Assembly (NCBI GenBank): GCA_045124255.1
Contig: JBGVLM010000007.1
Location: forward strand, 1 to 64,000
Source of the DNA: Eshraghiella sp045124255
GTDB lineage: Bacteria > Bacillota > Clostridia > Lachnospirales > Lachnospiraceae
Length of the DNA: 64,000 nucleotides
Reading direction: 5' to 3'
In this document: positions 1 to 8,097 of the stretch, one piece after another
How positions within the stretch are numbered: position 1 is the stretch's first letter
Layout: every line of letters begins with the position of its first letter
Translations under genes and position numbers: made by a program
Notes under the pieces: model-generated
The model's input: the letters and a program-made list of their open reading frames with translations, nothing else
Databases searched by the model: none
What the model was told of the DNA's origin: nothing

Positions 1-72
1 TATCAATAACTTAACTACTCTCACAGGGCTTCCACTAACATCATATTTTCTTGGCAATGAGGACATAAATAA

Positions 73-118
73 AGTGCTAAGTCACAGGTTTTAATCTGTG
101 GCATAGCACTATTTTTTT
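73..118 (+). terminator. Rho-independent terminator of a gene left of the window
   Basis: The arms AGTGCTA and TAGCACT enclose an inner CACAG/CTGTG stem with an 8-base loop, and a run of T follows at 112-118. The U-tract lies on the plus-strand side, so this would end a plus-strand transcript that enters from outside the window. The rest of 119-235 shows no gene or clear signal. Confidence 0.7.
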
Positions 119-235
119 ACTTTAACTACCAAAGACAGGTATTATTTTCAAGGCAATAATCTTTTCCTTTGCGGGCTGCGTATAATTGACATGTGTTTTT
201 TTATTTTATAGGATAATTTCAACAGGATTTACTAT

Positions 236-266
236 AAAAAAAATCCCACAGGTTGTCCTGTGGGAT
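236..266 (-). terminator. Terminator of the infC-rpmI-rplT operon
   Basis: A perfect 10-bp stem (ATCCCACAGG with CCTGTGGGAT, loop TTGT) is followed, reading on the minus strand, by a run of U encoded by the A-run at 236-242. It lies 14 bases past the rplT stop codon. Confidence 0.9.
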
Positions 267-279
267 AATGTGCTGAATA

Positions 280-633
280 TTACTGATTAGCCTTTGCTGT
301 TTCTGCAAGCTTTGTGAATGCAGCTGCATCTGCTACTGCAAGCTCTGCTAACATCTTTCTGTTCATTTCAATTCCGGCTTTCTTAAGACCATACATAAAT
401 TTGCTGTATGAAAGACCGTTCATTCTTGCTGCAGCATTGATTCTGGCAATCCATAACTGTCTCATCTGTCTCTTCTTCTGCTTTCTTCCAGCATAAGCTG
501 TAGCTAAAGCTCTCATAACAGACTGCTTTGCAATTCTATACTGTTTTGATCTGGCTCCTCTGTAACCTTTAGCCAGCTTTAAAGTTCTATTGTGTCTCTT
601 TTTAGCGTTTAAACCGCCTTTAACTCTTGCCAT
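280..633 (-). CDS. rplT: 50S ribosomal protein L20
   Basis: This is a 117-residue basic protein of the usual length for L20. It begins MARVKGGLNAKKRHN, the conserved start of the family, and the 23S rRNA-binding N-terminal arm is complete. L20 is needed early in large-subunit assembly and in many bacteria represses its own operon by binding the leader mRNA. The gene is last in infC-rpmI-rplT, 28 bases after rpmI, and is followed at once by a strong terminator. An AGGAGG-type ribosome binding site precedes the ATG. Regulation is probably through the leader at 1403-1589. Confidence 0.98.
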   Translation of the reverse strand: MARVKGGLNAKKRHNRTLKLAKGYRGARSKQYRIAKQSVMRALATAYAGRKQKKRQMRQLWIARINAAARMNGLSYSKFMYGLKKAGIEMNRKMLAELAVADAAAFTKLAETAKANQ

Positions 634-661
634 ATTATGTCTTCCTCCTTCACACCATCAA

Positions 662-859
662 TTACATGTATGGTAAAATTTTCTTCATATTCTTTACATT
701 TGTTGAATCAACAAGAGCAGATTTTCTAAGATTTCTCTTTCTCTTTGATGTCTTCTTTGTTAAGATGTGGCTCTTATAAGCCTTCATTCTCTTTAATTCG
801 CCTGTTCCTGTCTTTTTAAAACGCTTAGCGGCTGCTCTGCTTGTCTTCATTTTTGGCAT
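662..859 (-). CDS. rpmI: 50S ribosomal protein L35
   Basis: A 65-residue, very basic protein with the family start MPKMKTSRAAAKRFKKTGTG and the terminal segment KKILPYM. L35 is a small component of the large ribosomal subunit. The length is standard. The gene is in the middle of the classic infC-rpmI-rplT order, 36 bases after infC and 28 bases before rplT, and has its own GGAGG site. Translation is probably co-regulated with its neighbours by L20. Confidence 0.98.
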   Translation of the reverse strand: MPKMKTSRAAAKRFKKTGTGELKRMKAYKSHILTKKTSKRKRNLRKSALVDSTNVKNMKKILPYM

Positions 860-895
860 AATAAAAATCCTCCTTCAATAATTACAAAAAATATT

Positions 896-1402
896 TTAAC
901 GTTTAACTGCTAAAACCATAGCCATGCTTCTGCCCTCAACCTTTGCCGGTTTCTCAACAACAGCAATTTCATTAAGCTGCTCGGCAAAATCATCAAGGAT
1001 ATGCTTACTTGAAGCCATATGTGCCATTTCACGTCCTCTGAAACGTAAGGTAACCTTAACCTTATCACCCTTCTCAAGGAATTTTCTGGCTGCATTAATC
1101 TTGGTATTAAGGTCGTTAGCTTCAATATTAGGTGATAATCTTACTTCCTTAACTTCAACGATTTTCTGTTTCTTTCTGGCTTCCTTTTCTTTTCTTGCCA
1201 GCTCATATCTGTATTTACCGTAATCAACAATCTTACATACAGGCGGCTGTGCATTAGGGGCAATCTTAACTAAGTCAAGCTCTGCTTCCCTTGCTAACTT
1301 CATTGCGTCCTTGGCTGACATAACACCTATCATCTCTCCGTTAGAGCCGATAAGACGCACTTCTTTGTCTCTGATTTGTTCGTTAATCATTAACTCGCTA
1401 AT
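896..1402 (-). CDS. infC: Translation initiation factor IF-3, probable AUU start
   Basis: IF-3 binds the 30S subunit, checks the initiator tRNA and start codon, and blocks premature joining of the 50S. The segment from MINEQIRDKEVRLIG to VVEKPAKVEGRSMAM is typical. An upstream ATG/GTG-type reading would give 216 residues, about 45 too many, and its extension runs through the leader hairpin. A GGAGG at 1412-1416 is placed nine bases before an ATT codon at 1402-1400. Starting there gives 168 residues, the normal size. The first in-frame ATG, four codons later, is about 21 bases from that GGAGG. AUU starts are known for infC in Escherichia coli and bacilli, where IF-3 discriminates against its own message. 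Confidence 0.93.
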   Translation of the reverse strand: MSELMINEQIRDKEVRLIGSNGEMIGVMSAKDAMKLAREAELDLVKIAPNAQPPVCKIVDYGKYRYELARKEKEARKKQKIVEVKEVRLSPNIEANDLNTKINAARKFLEKGDKVKVTLRFRGREMAHMASSKHILDDFAEQLNEIAVVEKPAKVEGRSMAMVLAVKR

Positions 1403-1589
1403 GGCTGTGTACCTCCAAACTAAAAAGCTTGCGCTTTGCTGAATCCACAGATATGCGGCATTGCAAAGCAATAAAAAATGCGGATAAAAATATCCGCACA
1501 CATACAACACCCATTGGTGTAAACTTCGTATGATAACCCGGGTCACTTAATTGTGCCGAGGTGAGAGCGGATACTCTTCTTTTCACAAC
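1403..1589 (-). promoter_or_regulatory. infC operon leader with attenuator (L20 leader type)
   Basis: This untranslated leader of about 190 bases lies between the promoter and infC. It holds an intrinsic terminator (1473-1498) and, near its 5' end, a copy of TATCCGC (positions 1573-1567) that can pair with the GCGGATA arm of that terminator; counting a G-U pair, about nine base pairs form. The upstream copy sits between GAG and CTC, so a pseudoknot is possible. Firmicute infC operons are known to have L20-responsive leaders that act by early termination. Membership in that family is inferred from position and layout. Bases 1625-1775 between the two divergent genes hold only promoter-like sequence and the degV leader. 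Confidence 0.75.
1473..1498 (-). terminator. Attenuator hairpin in the infC leader
   Basis: The stem TGCGGATA/TATCCGCA with a four-base loop is followed on the minus strand by six U. It lies about 70 bases before the infC start, in the middle of the leader, so it would act as a regulated premature terminator and not as the end of a gene. Confidence 0.85.
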
Positions 1590-1595
1590 TATTAG

Positions 1596-1624
1596 ACTAT
1601 AACATTAAAATTCTATGGTGTCAA
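1596..1624 (-). promoter_or_regulatory. Sigma-A promoter of infC-rpmI-rplT
   Basis: On the minus strand TTGACA (1624-1619), a 17-base spacer and TATAGT (1601-1596) form a near-consensus promoter. It would start transcription near 1589, which defines the infC leader. Confidence 0.85.
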
Positions 1625-1669
1625 TAGTTTTTTTGAACTTTTCTCGCAAAATAACTTTAAATTATTTAT

Positions 1670-1698
1670 TTGTTTTTTATCCTGAGCTGTGATATCAT
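1670..1698 (+). promoter_or_regulatory. Possible promoter of degV
   Basis: TTGTTT (1670-1675), 17 bases, then TATCAT (1693-1698). The match is weak, but position and spacing fit the downstream gene. Confidence 0.35.
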
Positions 1699-1775
1699 TA
1701 TTATGTATTGTTTTTTATTATTTGTCAATAATTTCCATATTTAGATATATTACAATATTATCAAGGAGGATATAT

Positions 1776-2642
1776 ATGCGAGAATTTATTATTTCTACTG
1801 ACACAACCTGCGATTTGCCTGAAGATTACTGTAGAGCGAATAAAATTGACATTCATCCACTGTTCTACCGTTTTGGTGAGAATGAAATTTATGGCGCGGA
1901 CAAGCAGCTTGACCCGCACGACTTCTACGAGCGTATGCGTAACGGCGAAATGCCGACAACAATGGCAACCAACCCTGAGGATTCAAAGGAACTGTTTAAG
2001 AAACGCCTCGATGAAGGCTATGACATTATCCATATCGGTTTCTCATCAGGCTTAAGCAGCAGCTGTCAGAATGCTTCACTTGCTGCCAATGAGCTTTTGG
2101 AGGAATATCCTGAAGCAAGAATCGTAGTAATTGATTCACTTGCTGCCTCAATGGGTGAGGGTCTTCTGGTCCATAAGGCAATTGCTTTCCAGAAGGAAGG
2201 ACATTCATTTGATGAGACAGTTCAATACATTGAAGGAATCAGGAATAACATGTCACATCAGTTTACCGTTGACAGTCTTTTCCATCTCCACCGCGGAGGA
2301 AGAGTTTCCAAGGCAACCGCAATCATCGGAACCTTAGTCGGAATCAAACCTCTTCTTCACGTTGACAATGAAGGACATCTCATTGCCGTAGGTAAGACAA
2401 GAGGACGTAAGAAATCCCTTACAAAGTTAGTTGATACAATGGTCGAGACAATGGGCAGTCATCCTAATGATTTGATTATGATTAGCCATGGCGATTGTCT
2501 TGAGGACGCTGAGTTTGTTGCTTCCTTAATTAAGGAACGTACATCTGTTAAAAAGGTTTTAATCAACTATGTATGTCCTACAATCGGTGCCCATGCAGGT
2601 CCGGGCGTTGTTGCTCTTTTCTTTGAAGCAGACCACAAATAA
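1776..2642 (+). CDS. DegV family fatty-acid-binding protein
   Basis: The protein has 288 residues, the usual DegV length. It begins MREFIISTDTTCDLPEDY and has the family landmarks GFSSGLSSS and the FHLHRGGRVSK segment near residue 165-175. DegV/FakB proteins bind a fatty acid and, in organisms with FakA, present it for phosphorylation and phospholipid synthesis. The start is set by AAGGAGG at 1763-1769, seven bases before ATG 1776; the reading frame is open for 29 more codons upstream, but that stretch overlaps the promoter area and has no ribosome site. No fakA is visible nearby. It is a single gene with a terminator shared with the convergent lepB operon. Confidence 0.92.
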   Translation: MREFIISTDTTCDLPEDYCRANKIDIHPLFYRFGENEIYGADKQLDPHDFYERMRNGEMPTTMATNPEDSKELFKKRLDEGYDIIHIGFSSGLSSSCQNASLAANELLEEYPEARIVVIDSLAASMGEGLLVHKAIAFQKEGHSFDETVQYIEGIRNNMSHQFTVDSLFHLHRGGRVSKATAIIGTLVGIKPLLHVDNEGHLIAVGKTRGRKKSLTKLVDTMVETMGSHPNDLIMISHGDCLEDAEFVASLIKERTSVKKVLINYVCPTIGAHAGPGVVALFFEADHK

Positions 2643-2664
2643 TCAGTATTTTTTTCTAAAACAT

Positions 2665-2706
2665 AACAGGGACTGTTACAAATACAAATTTGTTTCAGTC
2701 CCTGTT
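2665..2706. terminator. Bidirectional terminator between degV and lepB
   Basis: The arms AACAGGGACTG and CAGTCCCTGTT enclose a 20-base loop. T-rich sequence follows on the plus side (TTTTTA) and on the minus side as well, so it can end both the plus-strand degV transcript and the long minus-strand operon ending in lepB. Confidence 0.85.
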
Positions 2707-2724
2707 TTTAAATTCATATTAAGC

Positions 2725-3369
2725 TTATTTAAGAACCTCAAATCCCGGATAATATCTGAACATAACCTTTGCAAGTATTCTGTCCTCGGTAACTGTTCCC
2801 CAGAAGCGTGAGTCATCAGAATCGTTGCGGTTATCTCCCATTACGAAATATGAATCAGCCGGTACGGTATAACTCATATTGTTAACCGCAGCGTCCTGTC
2901 TCGGAGTTTCATTAAGATAATCCTCCTGCAGCATGAAGTACTCTCCGTCAGCCGTTCTAATCCAGACGGCTCCTGCCTTAATCTCCACAGTCTCGCCCGG
3001 AAGTCCGATAACTCTCTTCACATACAGCTTATCATAATCATCTCCCTCCTTAGGACATTTGAATATTACAATGTCACCACGTTCAGGAGATTTAAAATAA
3101 TATGTAAGCCTGAGTCCGATAAGTCTGTCTCCGACATTTATGGTCTGGAGCATGGAGCCGCTTGGAACCTCTGCATTAATTATTACAAATTTACTAATCA
3201 GGAAAGCAATTAATGCACCCAGTACGATTACTTTCAAATAGTCAAAAACAACTGACAGTATTTCTTTTGGCTTATTCTTCTGTTTTGTATCCTTGGAATC
3301 ATCGTCCGCTTCCTCAATATTGTCGGAAGCAAGAACAATTTCATCCTCATCAATATCGCCCAGTTTCAT
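2725..3369 (-). CDS. lepB: Signal peptidase I
   Basis: This 214-residue membrane protease removes signal peptides from exported proteins. After an acidic cytoplasmic N-terminus (residues 1-35) comes one membrane segment (about 41-65). The catalytic serine is S72 in PSGSM and the general-base lysine is K118 in KRVIGLPG. The C-terminal GDNRNDSDDSR box is present. Size and single-anchor topology match Gram-positive SipS types. A GGAG site lies ten bases before the ATG. It is the last gene of the minus-strand run, 18 bases after purL. The acidic N-terminal extension (many D and E in residues 5-25) is longer than in most SipS proteins. Confidence 0.96.
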   Translation of the reverse strand: MKLGDIDEDEIVLASDNIEEADDDSKDTKQKNKPKEILSVVFDYLKVIVLGALIAFLISKFVIINAEVPSGSMLQTINVGDRLIGLRLTYYFKSPERGDIVIFKCPKEGDDYDKLYVKRVIGLPGETVEIKAGAVWIRTADGEYFMLQEDYLNETPRQDAAVNNMSYTVPADSYFVMGDNRNDSDDSRFWGTVTEDRILAKVMFRYYPGFEVLK

Positions 3370-3387
3370 AAATACGCTACTCCATTA

Positions 3388-6300
3388 TTATTTAAAATAT
3401 TCAACACCTGATTCAAATATCTTCAAATCCTGTTCGCCGTAAATGTTGATTGCAACTGAATCGCCCTTACGCTCAACATGAGCCATCTTGCCGTATACTC
3501 TTCCGTCAGGACTTGTAATACCTTCGATTGAGCTGTATGAGCCATTGATATTCCATTCCTCATCCATTGTAGGGTTACCGTCAATATCAACATACTGTGT
3601 TCCAACCATTCCCTCTGCAAAGAGTTTCTTAACCCACTCTTCGTTGGCAACGAAACGTCCCTCACCATGTGAAGCAGGTGTACAGTATACTCCGCCGAGT
3701 TCTGCACCGCGAAGCCAAGGTGATTTGTTGGATACAACCTTTGTATATACCATCTTGGAAATATGGCGTCCGATTGTATTCATTGTAAGTGTAGGTGAAT
3801 CAGCCTTCTGCTCCGTAATCTTTCCGTAAGGAACAAGACCAAGCTTAATAAGCGCCTGGAAACCATTACAGATACCAAGTGCAAGACCGTCTCTTTCATT
3901 AAGAAGCTTATCAACTGCTTCTTTAATCTTCGCATTACGGAATGCCGTTGCGAAGAATTTAGCAGAACCGTCAGGCTCATCACCTGCTGAGAATCCGCCA
4001 GGGAACATAATAATCTGTGCCTGATTGATTGCCTTTTCAAACTCCTCAACAGAATCTCTGATGTCTGCTGCTGAAAGGTTCTTAAATACCTTGGTAATTA
4101 CGTCTGCACCTGCTGCCTCAAAAGCCTTGGTACTGTCATATTCACAGTTAGTTCCCGGGAATACAGGTATAAATACGGTAGGCTTAGCTACTTTATTCTT
4201 ACATACATAAATTTCCTTAGCATCATATACAGGAGTATCTATTTTCTCTCCGCCCTTAACAGCGATTGTAGGGAATACCTTTTCAAGAGGCTTCTTCCAT
4301 GTCTTAACAGCCTCATCAAGGTCAATCTTAACATCTCCATAGGTAAATTCTGCTCTGTCGGTTACTGAACCGATTACTGTGTATTTGCAGCCGATTGCGT
4401 CAAGCTTATCAGGGTTAACCTCTGCAAGAATGCAGCCATACATTGGTGCAAAAAGCATATTCCTGTCAATGCTTGTGCAGATATCTGCTCCAAACATATT
4501 ACCGAATGCCATCTTGCTGACAGCCTCAACAATACCCTTTGCATTAAGGGTATATGCACTTACAACTGCCTTGTCTTCGATTGCTTTCGCAACTGCATTG
4601 TATAAATCCATAACCTGTGAATATACAGGAACATCATACTCATCTCTCTCAATTTCAAAGAGAACTAATTTATTGCCTGCCTTCTTAAATTCAGGTGTAA
4701 TAACATCACCGGAAGCTGCTGTATCAACTGCGAAGGATACAAGTGTATTAGGAACATCAATATCATTAAATGAACCTGACATACTGTCCTTACCGCCGAT
4801 TGAAGGAAGTCCGAAGCCCATCTGTGCGTCAAAAGCACCAAGTAAAGCCTTCATTGGCTCACCCCAGCGTGTTGGGTCTTCTGTCATTCTGCGGAAGTAC
4901 TCCTGGAATGTAAAACGGATTTTCTTAAAGTCACCGCCGGCACATACAATCTTAGCCATTGATTCAACAACCGCATAGATTGCTCCGTGATAAGCACTCC
5001 ATGAAGAAAGATATGGATCAAAGCCGTAGCTCATCATTGTTACCATATCAGTCTTACCCTTTAATACAGGTAACTTGGCAACCATTGTCTGAACCTCGGT
5101 AAGCTGATATTTACCACCGTAAGGCATAAATACCGAACCTGCTCCGATTGAACCGTCAAACATTTCAACAAGACCCTTCTGTGAACATACATTAAGGTCC
5201 TTAAGTGTATTGAGCCACTCACTCTTAACATCCTCAACCTCTTTGCAGACAAAAAGGCTTTCCTTACGGCATGGCATATTAACAACAACATCTGTTTCCT
5301 GATGTGCTCCGTTGGTATCGAGGAAGGCTCTGCTTATATTAACGATTTCCTTTCCTCTCCACTCAAGCACAAGTCTCTTCTCTTCTGTTACTACCGCAAC
5401 AGTAACAGCCTCAAGGTTCTCCTCTGCCGCATACTTAAGGAATTCATCAACATCTTTAGGGTCAACTACAACAGCCATACGCTCCTGTGACTCTGAAATT
5501 GCAAGTTCAGTTCCGTCAAGACCTGCGTATTTCTTAGGTACTTTATCAAGTGAAACTCTGAGTCCGTCGGCAAGCTCTCCGATAGCTACGGATACTCCGC
5601 CGGCACCAAAGTCATTACATTTCTTAATAAGCTTACTTACTTCAGCTCTTCTGAACATTCTCTGAATCTTACGCTCTGTAGGTGCATTACCCTTCTGAAC
5701 CTCAGCACCGCAGGAATCAATTGATTTCTCGGTATGAGCCTTGGATGAACCGGTTGCACCGCCGCAGCCGTCACGACCCGTTCTTCCGCCGAGGAGAATG
5801 ATAATGTCTCCCGGGTCAGAGGTTTCACGGATAACTGCACTTCTCGGAGCCGCACCCATTACTGCACCGATTTCCATTCTCTTAGCAGCATAGTTTGGAT
5901 GATATACCTCTTTAACGTAGCCTGTTGCAAGTCCAATCTGATTACCGTATGAGCTGTAGCCATGAGCAGCCTCGCGTACAATCTTCTTCTGCGGAAGCTT
6001 GCCGTTCATGGTCTGGTCAAGCGGAAGTGTAGGGTCGGCAGCACCTGTTACACGCATTGCCTGATACACATATGTACGTCCTGACAACGGGTCACGGATA
6101 GCACCGCCAAGACAGGTAGCAGCACCACCAAAAGGTTCAATTTCTGTTGGGTGGTTATGTGTCTCATTCTTAAAGTTAACGAGCCACTCCTCTGTTACTC
6201 CGTCAATTGTAACGGGAACAACAATACTGCATGCATTAATCTCGTCCGATACCTCCATATCCTGAAGTCTGCCGTCCTTCTTAAGCTTCTTCATTGCCAT

Positions 6301-7140
6301 AAGTGCAATGTCCATAAGACATACGAATTTATCGTCTCTTCCGGCATAAACCTCTTTAAAGGTATCCTTATATTCCTCAAAAGTCTTCTCAATAGGAGTT
6401 CTGTAATATCCGTCCCCGAACTTAATGTTCTTAAGCTCAGTAGAGAAGGTTGTATGACGGCAGTGGTCTGACCAGTATGTGTCAAGAACACGAATCTCCG
6501 TCATTGAAGGGTCTCTGTTCTCTTCATTCTTAAAATAATTCTGAATATGGAGGAAATCCTTAAAGGTCATTGCAAGACCCAGTGAATCATAAAGCTTCTT
6601 AAGCTCCTCCTCTGCCATATCCTTAAATCCGTCAAATACAATAACATCAGCAGGCTCAGGGAAAACTGTTACAAGAGTTTCCGGCTTATTCATGTCCGCC
6701 TCTCTTGAATCAACAGGATTGATACAGAAATTTTTAATTCTGTCGGCCTCATCTGCTGTGAGAGTGCCCTCGATAACATAAACTGTTGCAGTCTTAATAA
6801 CAGGCTCCTCATCCTCCTTAAGCAGCTTTACGCACTGCTCGGCACTGTCCGCTCTCTGGTCGAACTGTCCCGGAAGATACTCAACGCCAAAAATATAATC
6901 TGAAGCATTGTGGTCAAATTCCTCTTCATAAAGATAATCCACAGGCGGCTCAGAAAAAACGGTTACCAACGCCTTCTCGTATGTTGAATCCGTAATATTC
7001 TCAATATCATAGCGAATCAATACTCTTACATTCGTCACAGTATTAATATTTAAATAACTGCTGATTTCCTCGCTAAGTTCCTTTGCCTTTACTGCAAATG
7101 CAGGCATTTTTTCTGAATAAACTCTTCTTACGTTACTCAT
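3388..7140 (-). CDS. purL: Phosphoribosylformylglycinamidine synthase, single chain
   Basis: The enzyme catalyses the ATP- and glutamine-dependent conversion of FGAR to FGAM in purine synthesis. The 1250-residue chain combines a PurS-like N-terminus, two AIR-synthase-type ATP domains (with the motif NHPTEIEPFGGAAT) and a C-terminal class I glutaminase. The nucleophile is the Cys in ALGICNGFQ and the partner His/Glu are in SHGEGRF. This is the fused form found in many clostridia, in contrast to the separate PurS/PurQ/PurL of bacilli. The start is ATG 7140, six bases after GAAGGAG; an in-frame TTG five codons earlier overlaps that ribosome site and is rejected. No other pur gene is adjacent. 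It follows the AstE-like pair by 21 bases. Confidence 0.97.
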   Translation of the reverse strand: MSNVRRVYSEKMPAFAVKAKELSEEISSYLNINTVTNVRVLIRYDIENITDSTYEKALVTVFSEPPVDYLYEEEFDHNASDYIFGVEYLPGQFDQRADSAEQCVKLLKEDEEPVIKTATVYVIEGTLTADEADRIKNFCINPVDSREADMNKPETLVTVFPEPADVIVFDGFKDMAEEELKKLYDSLGLAMTFKDFLHIQNYFKNEENRDPSMTEIRVLDTYWSDHCRHTTFSTELKNIKFGDGYYRTPIEKTFEEYKDTFKEVYAGRDDKFVCLMDIALMAMKKLKKDGRLQDMEVSDEINACSIVVPVTIDGVTEEWLVNFKNETHNHPTEIEPFGGAATCLGGAIRDPLSGRTYVYQAMRVTGAADPTLPLDQTMNGKLPQKKIVREAAHGYSSYGNQIGLATGYVKEVYHPNYAAKRMEIGAVMGAAPRSAVIRETSDPGDIIILLGGRTGRDGCGGATGSSKAHTEKSIDSCGAEVQKGNAPTERKIQRMFRRAEVSKLIKKCNDFGAGGVSVAIGELADGLRVSLDKVPKKYAGLDGTELAISESQERMAVVVDPKDVDEFLKYAAEENLEAVTVAVVTEEKRLVLEWRGKEIVNISRAFLDTNGAHQETDVVVNMPCRKESLFVCKEVEDVKSEWLNTLKDLNVCSQKGLVEMFDGSIGAGSVFMPYGGKYQLTEVQTMVAKLPVLKGKTDMVTMMSYGFDPYLSSWSAYHGAIYAVVESMAKIVCAGGDFKKIRFTFQEYFRRMTEDPTRWGEPMKALLGAFDAQMGFGLPSIGGKDSMSGSFNDIDVPNTLVSFAVDTAASGDVITPEFKKAGNKLVLFEIERDEYDVPVYSQVMDLYNAVAKAIEDKAVVSAYTLNAKGIVEAVSKMAFGNMFGADICTSIDRNMLFAPMYGCILAEVNPDKLDAIGCKYTVIGSVTDRAEFTYGDVKIDLDEAVKTWKKPLEKVFPTIAVKGGEKIDTPVYDAKEIYVCKNKVAKPTVFIPVFPGTNCEYDSTKAFEAAGADVITKVFKNLSAADIRDSVEEFEKAINQAQIIMFPGGFSAGDEPDGSAKFFATAFRNAKIKEAVDKLLNERDGLALGICNGFQALIKLGLVPYGKITEQKADSPTLTMNTIGRHISKMVYTKVVSNKSPWLRGAELGGVYCTPASHGEGRFVANEEWVKKLFAEGMVGTQYVDIDGNPTMDEEWNINGSYSSIEGITSPDGRVYGKMAHVERKGDSVAINIYGEQDLKIFESGVEYFK

Positions 7141-7161
7141 AAGATTCTCCTTCAAAATTAA

Positions 7162-8097
7162 TTATTCATGTAATCTTCTAATGACCTTATACACAACGGC
7201 GTCCTCCATAACCGTAGGCTCCGTATGTGCAAAAAATATTAATCCCTCCGTAGGTGACACAACCCTGCTCACCACTTCTCCGCAGTACGGATTAATAATC
7301 TCACCGATAATATCTCCACGGTACACCGGTTCACCCGGCTCCTTAAGTCTTCTGTAAAGACCTGCTGCCCCCGACAGAATCGGAAGCAAATCCTCTTCGT
7401 TGAGAACCTCGGCAATATAACCGCTATGGTTATTATATTTTATAATTCCCATTCTTGTAAGGAATCGTAAAATCGAAGCAACCGACTGCCTTGCGGACAC
7501 ATCATCAATATAGTCCGTACAGTTGGTATAGATGGAAAAAGCACTTGTGCCGCCCATCTGCCAGTTATAATTAAGAGTGGTCGTATCCATAGGCTTCGGC
7601 TTACGGATTACCACAAAAGGCAGACCGAATAAATTTGCAAGACTCGGATTCTGAAATCCCGTTTCCATCATTCTGACATGTGGCATAAATTTACCCGGCA
7701 TATAGAAGCTGGTAAGCTGTATGCCGTAATTGTAGCCCTTGATTATTTCCATAATCTCAGCAGCTATCTGCTGTGTTGTATCACCATTAATATGTCCCGG
7801 GAATTTACGGTTTATATCCGAATCATCCAACGGCCAGAACCTTCTGTCTATATTCGTAGAATACTGATTCAGACATGGGATTACGAGTATCTGCTTATTA
7901 TTTACAATCTGTCCATGCTCCTCAAGCTTCTTAAGCTCCTTAATTACCTGTGAGCAAATATATATCTGCTGATATTCATTGCCCCTTAACGCTCCGACTA
8001 TGCACGCAGTTCTGTCCCCGTGTCCGAAAGTAAAGCCCGTAATATTAAATTCTTCCCTGTATACTCCCGACAGAGTATACAAAACCTCTTTATTCAT
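7162..8097 (-). CDS. AstE/AspA-like (M14-type) paralogue lacking zinc histidines
   Basis: A 311-residue protein related to succinylglutamate desuccinylase/aspartoacylase. It aligns along its length with the product of the gene just upstream, including the DINRKFPG motif at 94-101. The zinc-site motif GTHGDE of the sister is here GALRGNE: the His is R38, while E41 is kept. The second zinc His, found at position 129 in the sister, is T129 here. It has therefore lost two of three ligands and is probably not a zinc hydrolase. Its start overlaps the upstream stop by eight bases (ATGAATAA), with GGAGGTG as ribosome site, which suggests coupled translation. A regulatory or heteromeric role is an inference; the substrate is unknown. 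Confidence 0.85.
   Translation of the reverse strand: MNKEVLYTLSGVYREEFNITGFTFGHGDRTACIVGALRGNEYQQIYICSQVIKELKKLEEHGQIVNNKQILVIPCLNQYSTNIDRRFWPLDDSDINRKFPGHINGDTTQQIAAEIMEIIKGYNYGIQLTSFYMPGKFMPHVRMMETGFQNPSLANLFGLPFVVIRKPKPMDTTTLNYNWQMGGTSAFSIYTNCTDYIDDVSARQSVASILRFLTRMGIIKYNNHSGYIAEVLNEEDLLPILSGAAGLYRRLKEPGEPVYRGDIIGEIINPYCGEVVSRVVSPTEGLIFFAHTEPTVMEDAVVYKVIRRLHE

Noticed and set aside
2..94. Open plus-strand frame entering from the left edge
   Set aside because: It gives only 30 codons and no recognisable motif. A minus-strand frame over 1-68 is also open. The window edge makes a decision impossible.
1403..1546. N-terminal extension of infC
   Set aside because: It would be read through the attenuator hairpin, is not IF-3-like and has no ribosome site.
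4379..4978. Plus-strand 199-residue frame inside purL
   Set aside because: It is antisense to the conserved ATP domains of PurL and has no signals.
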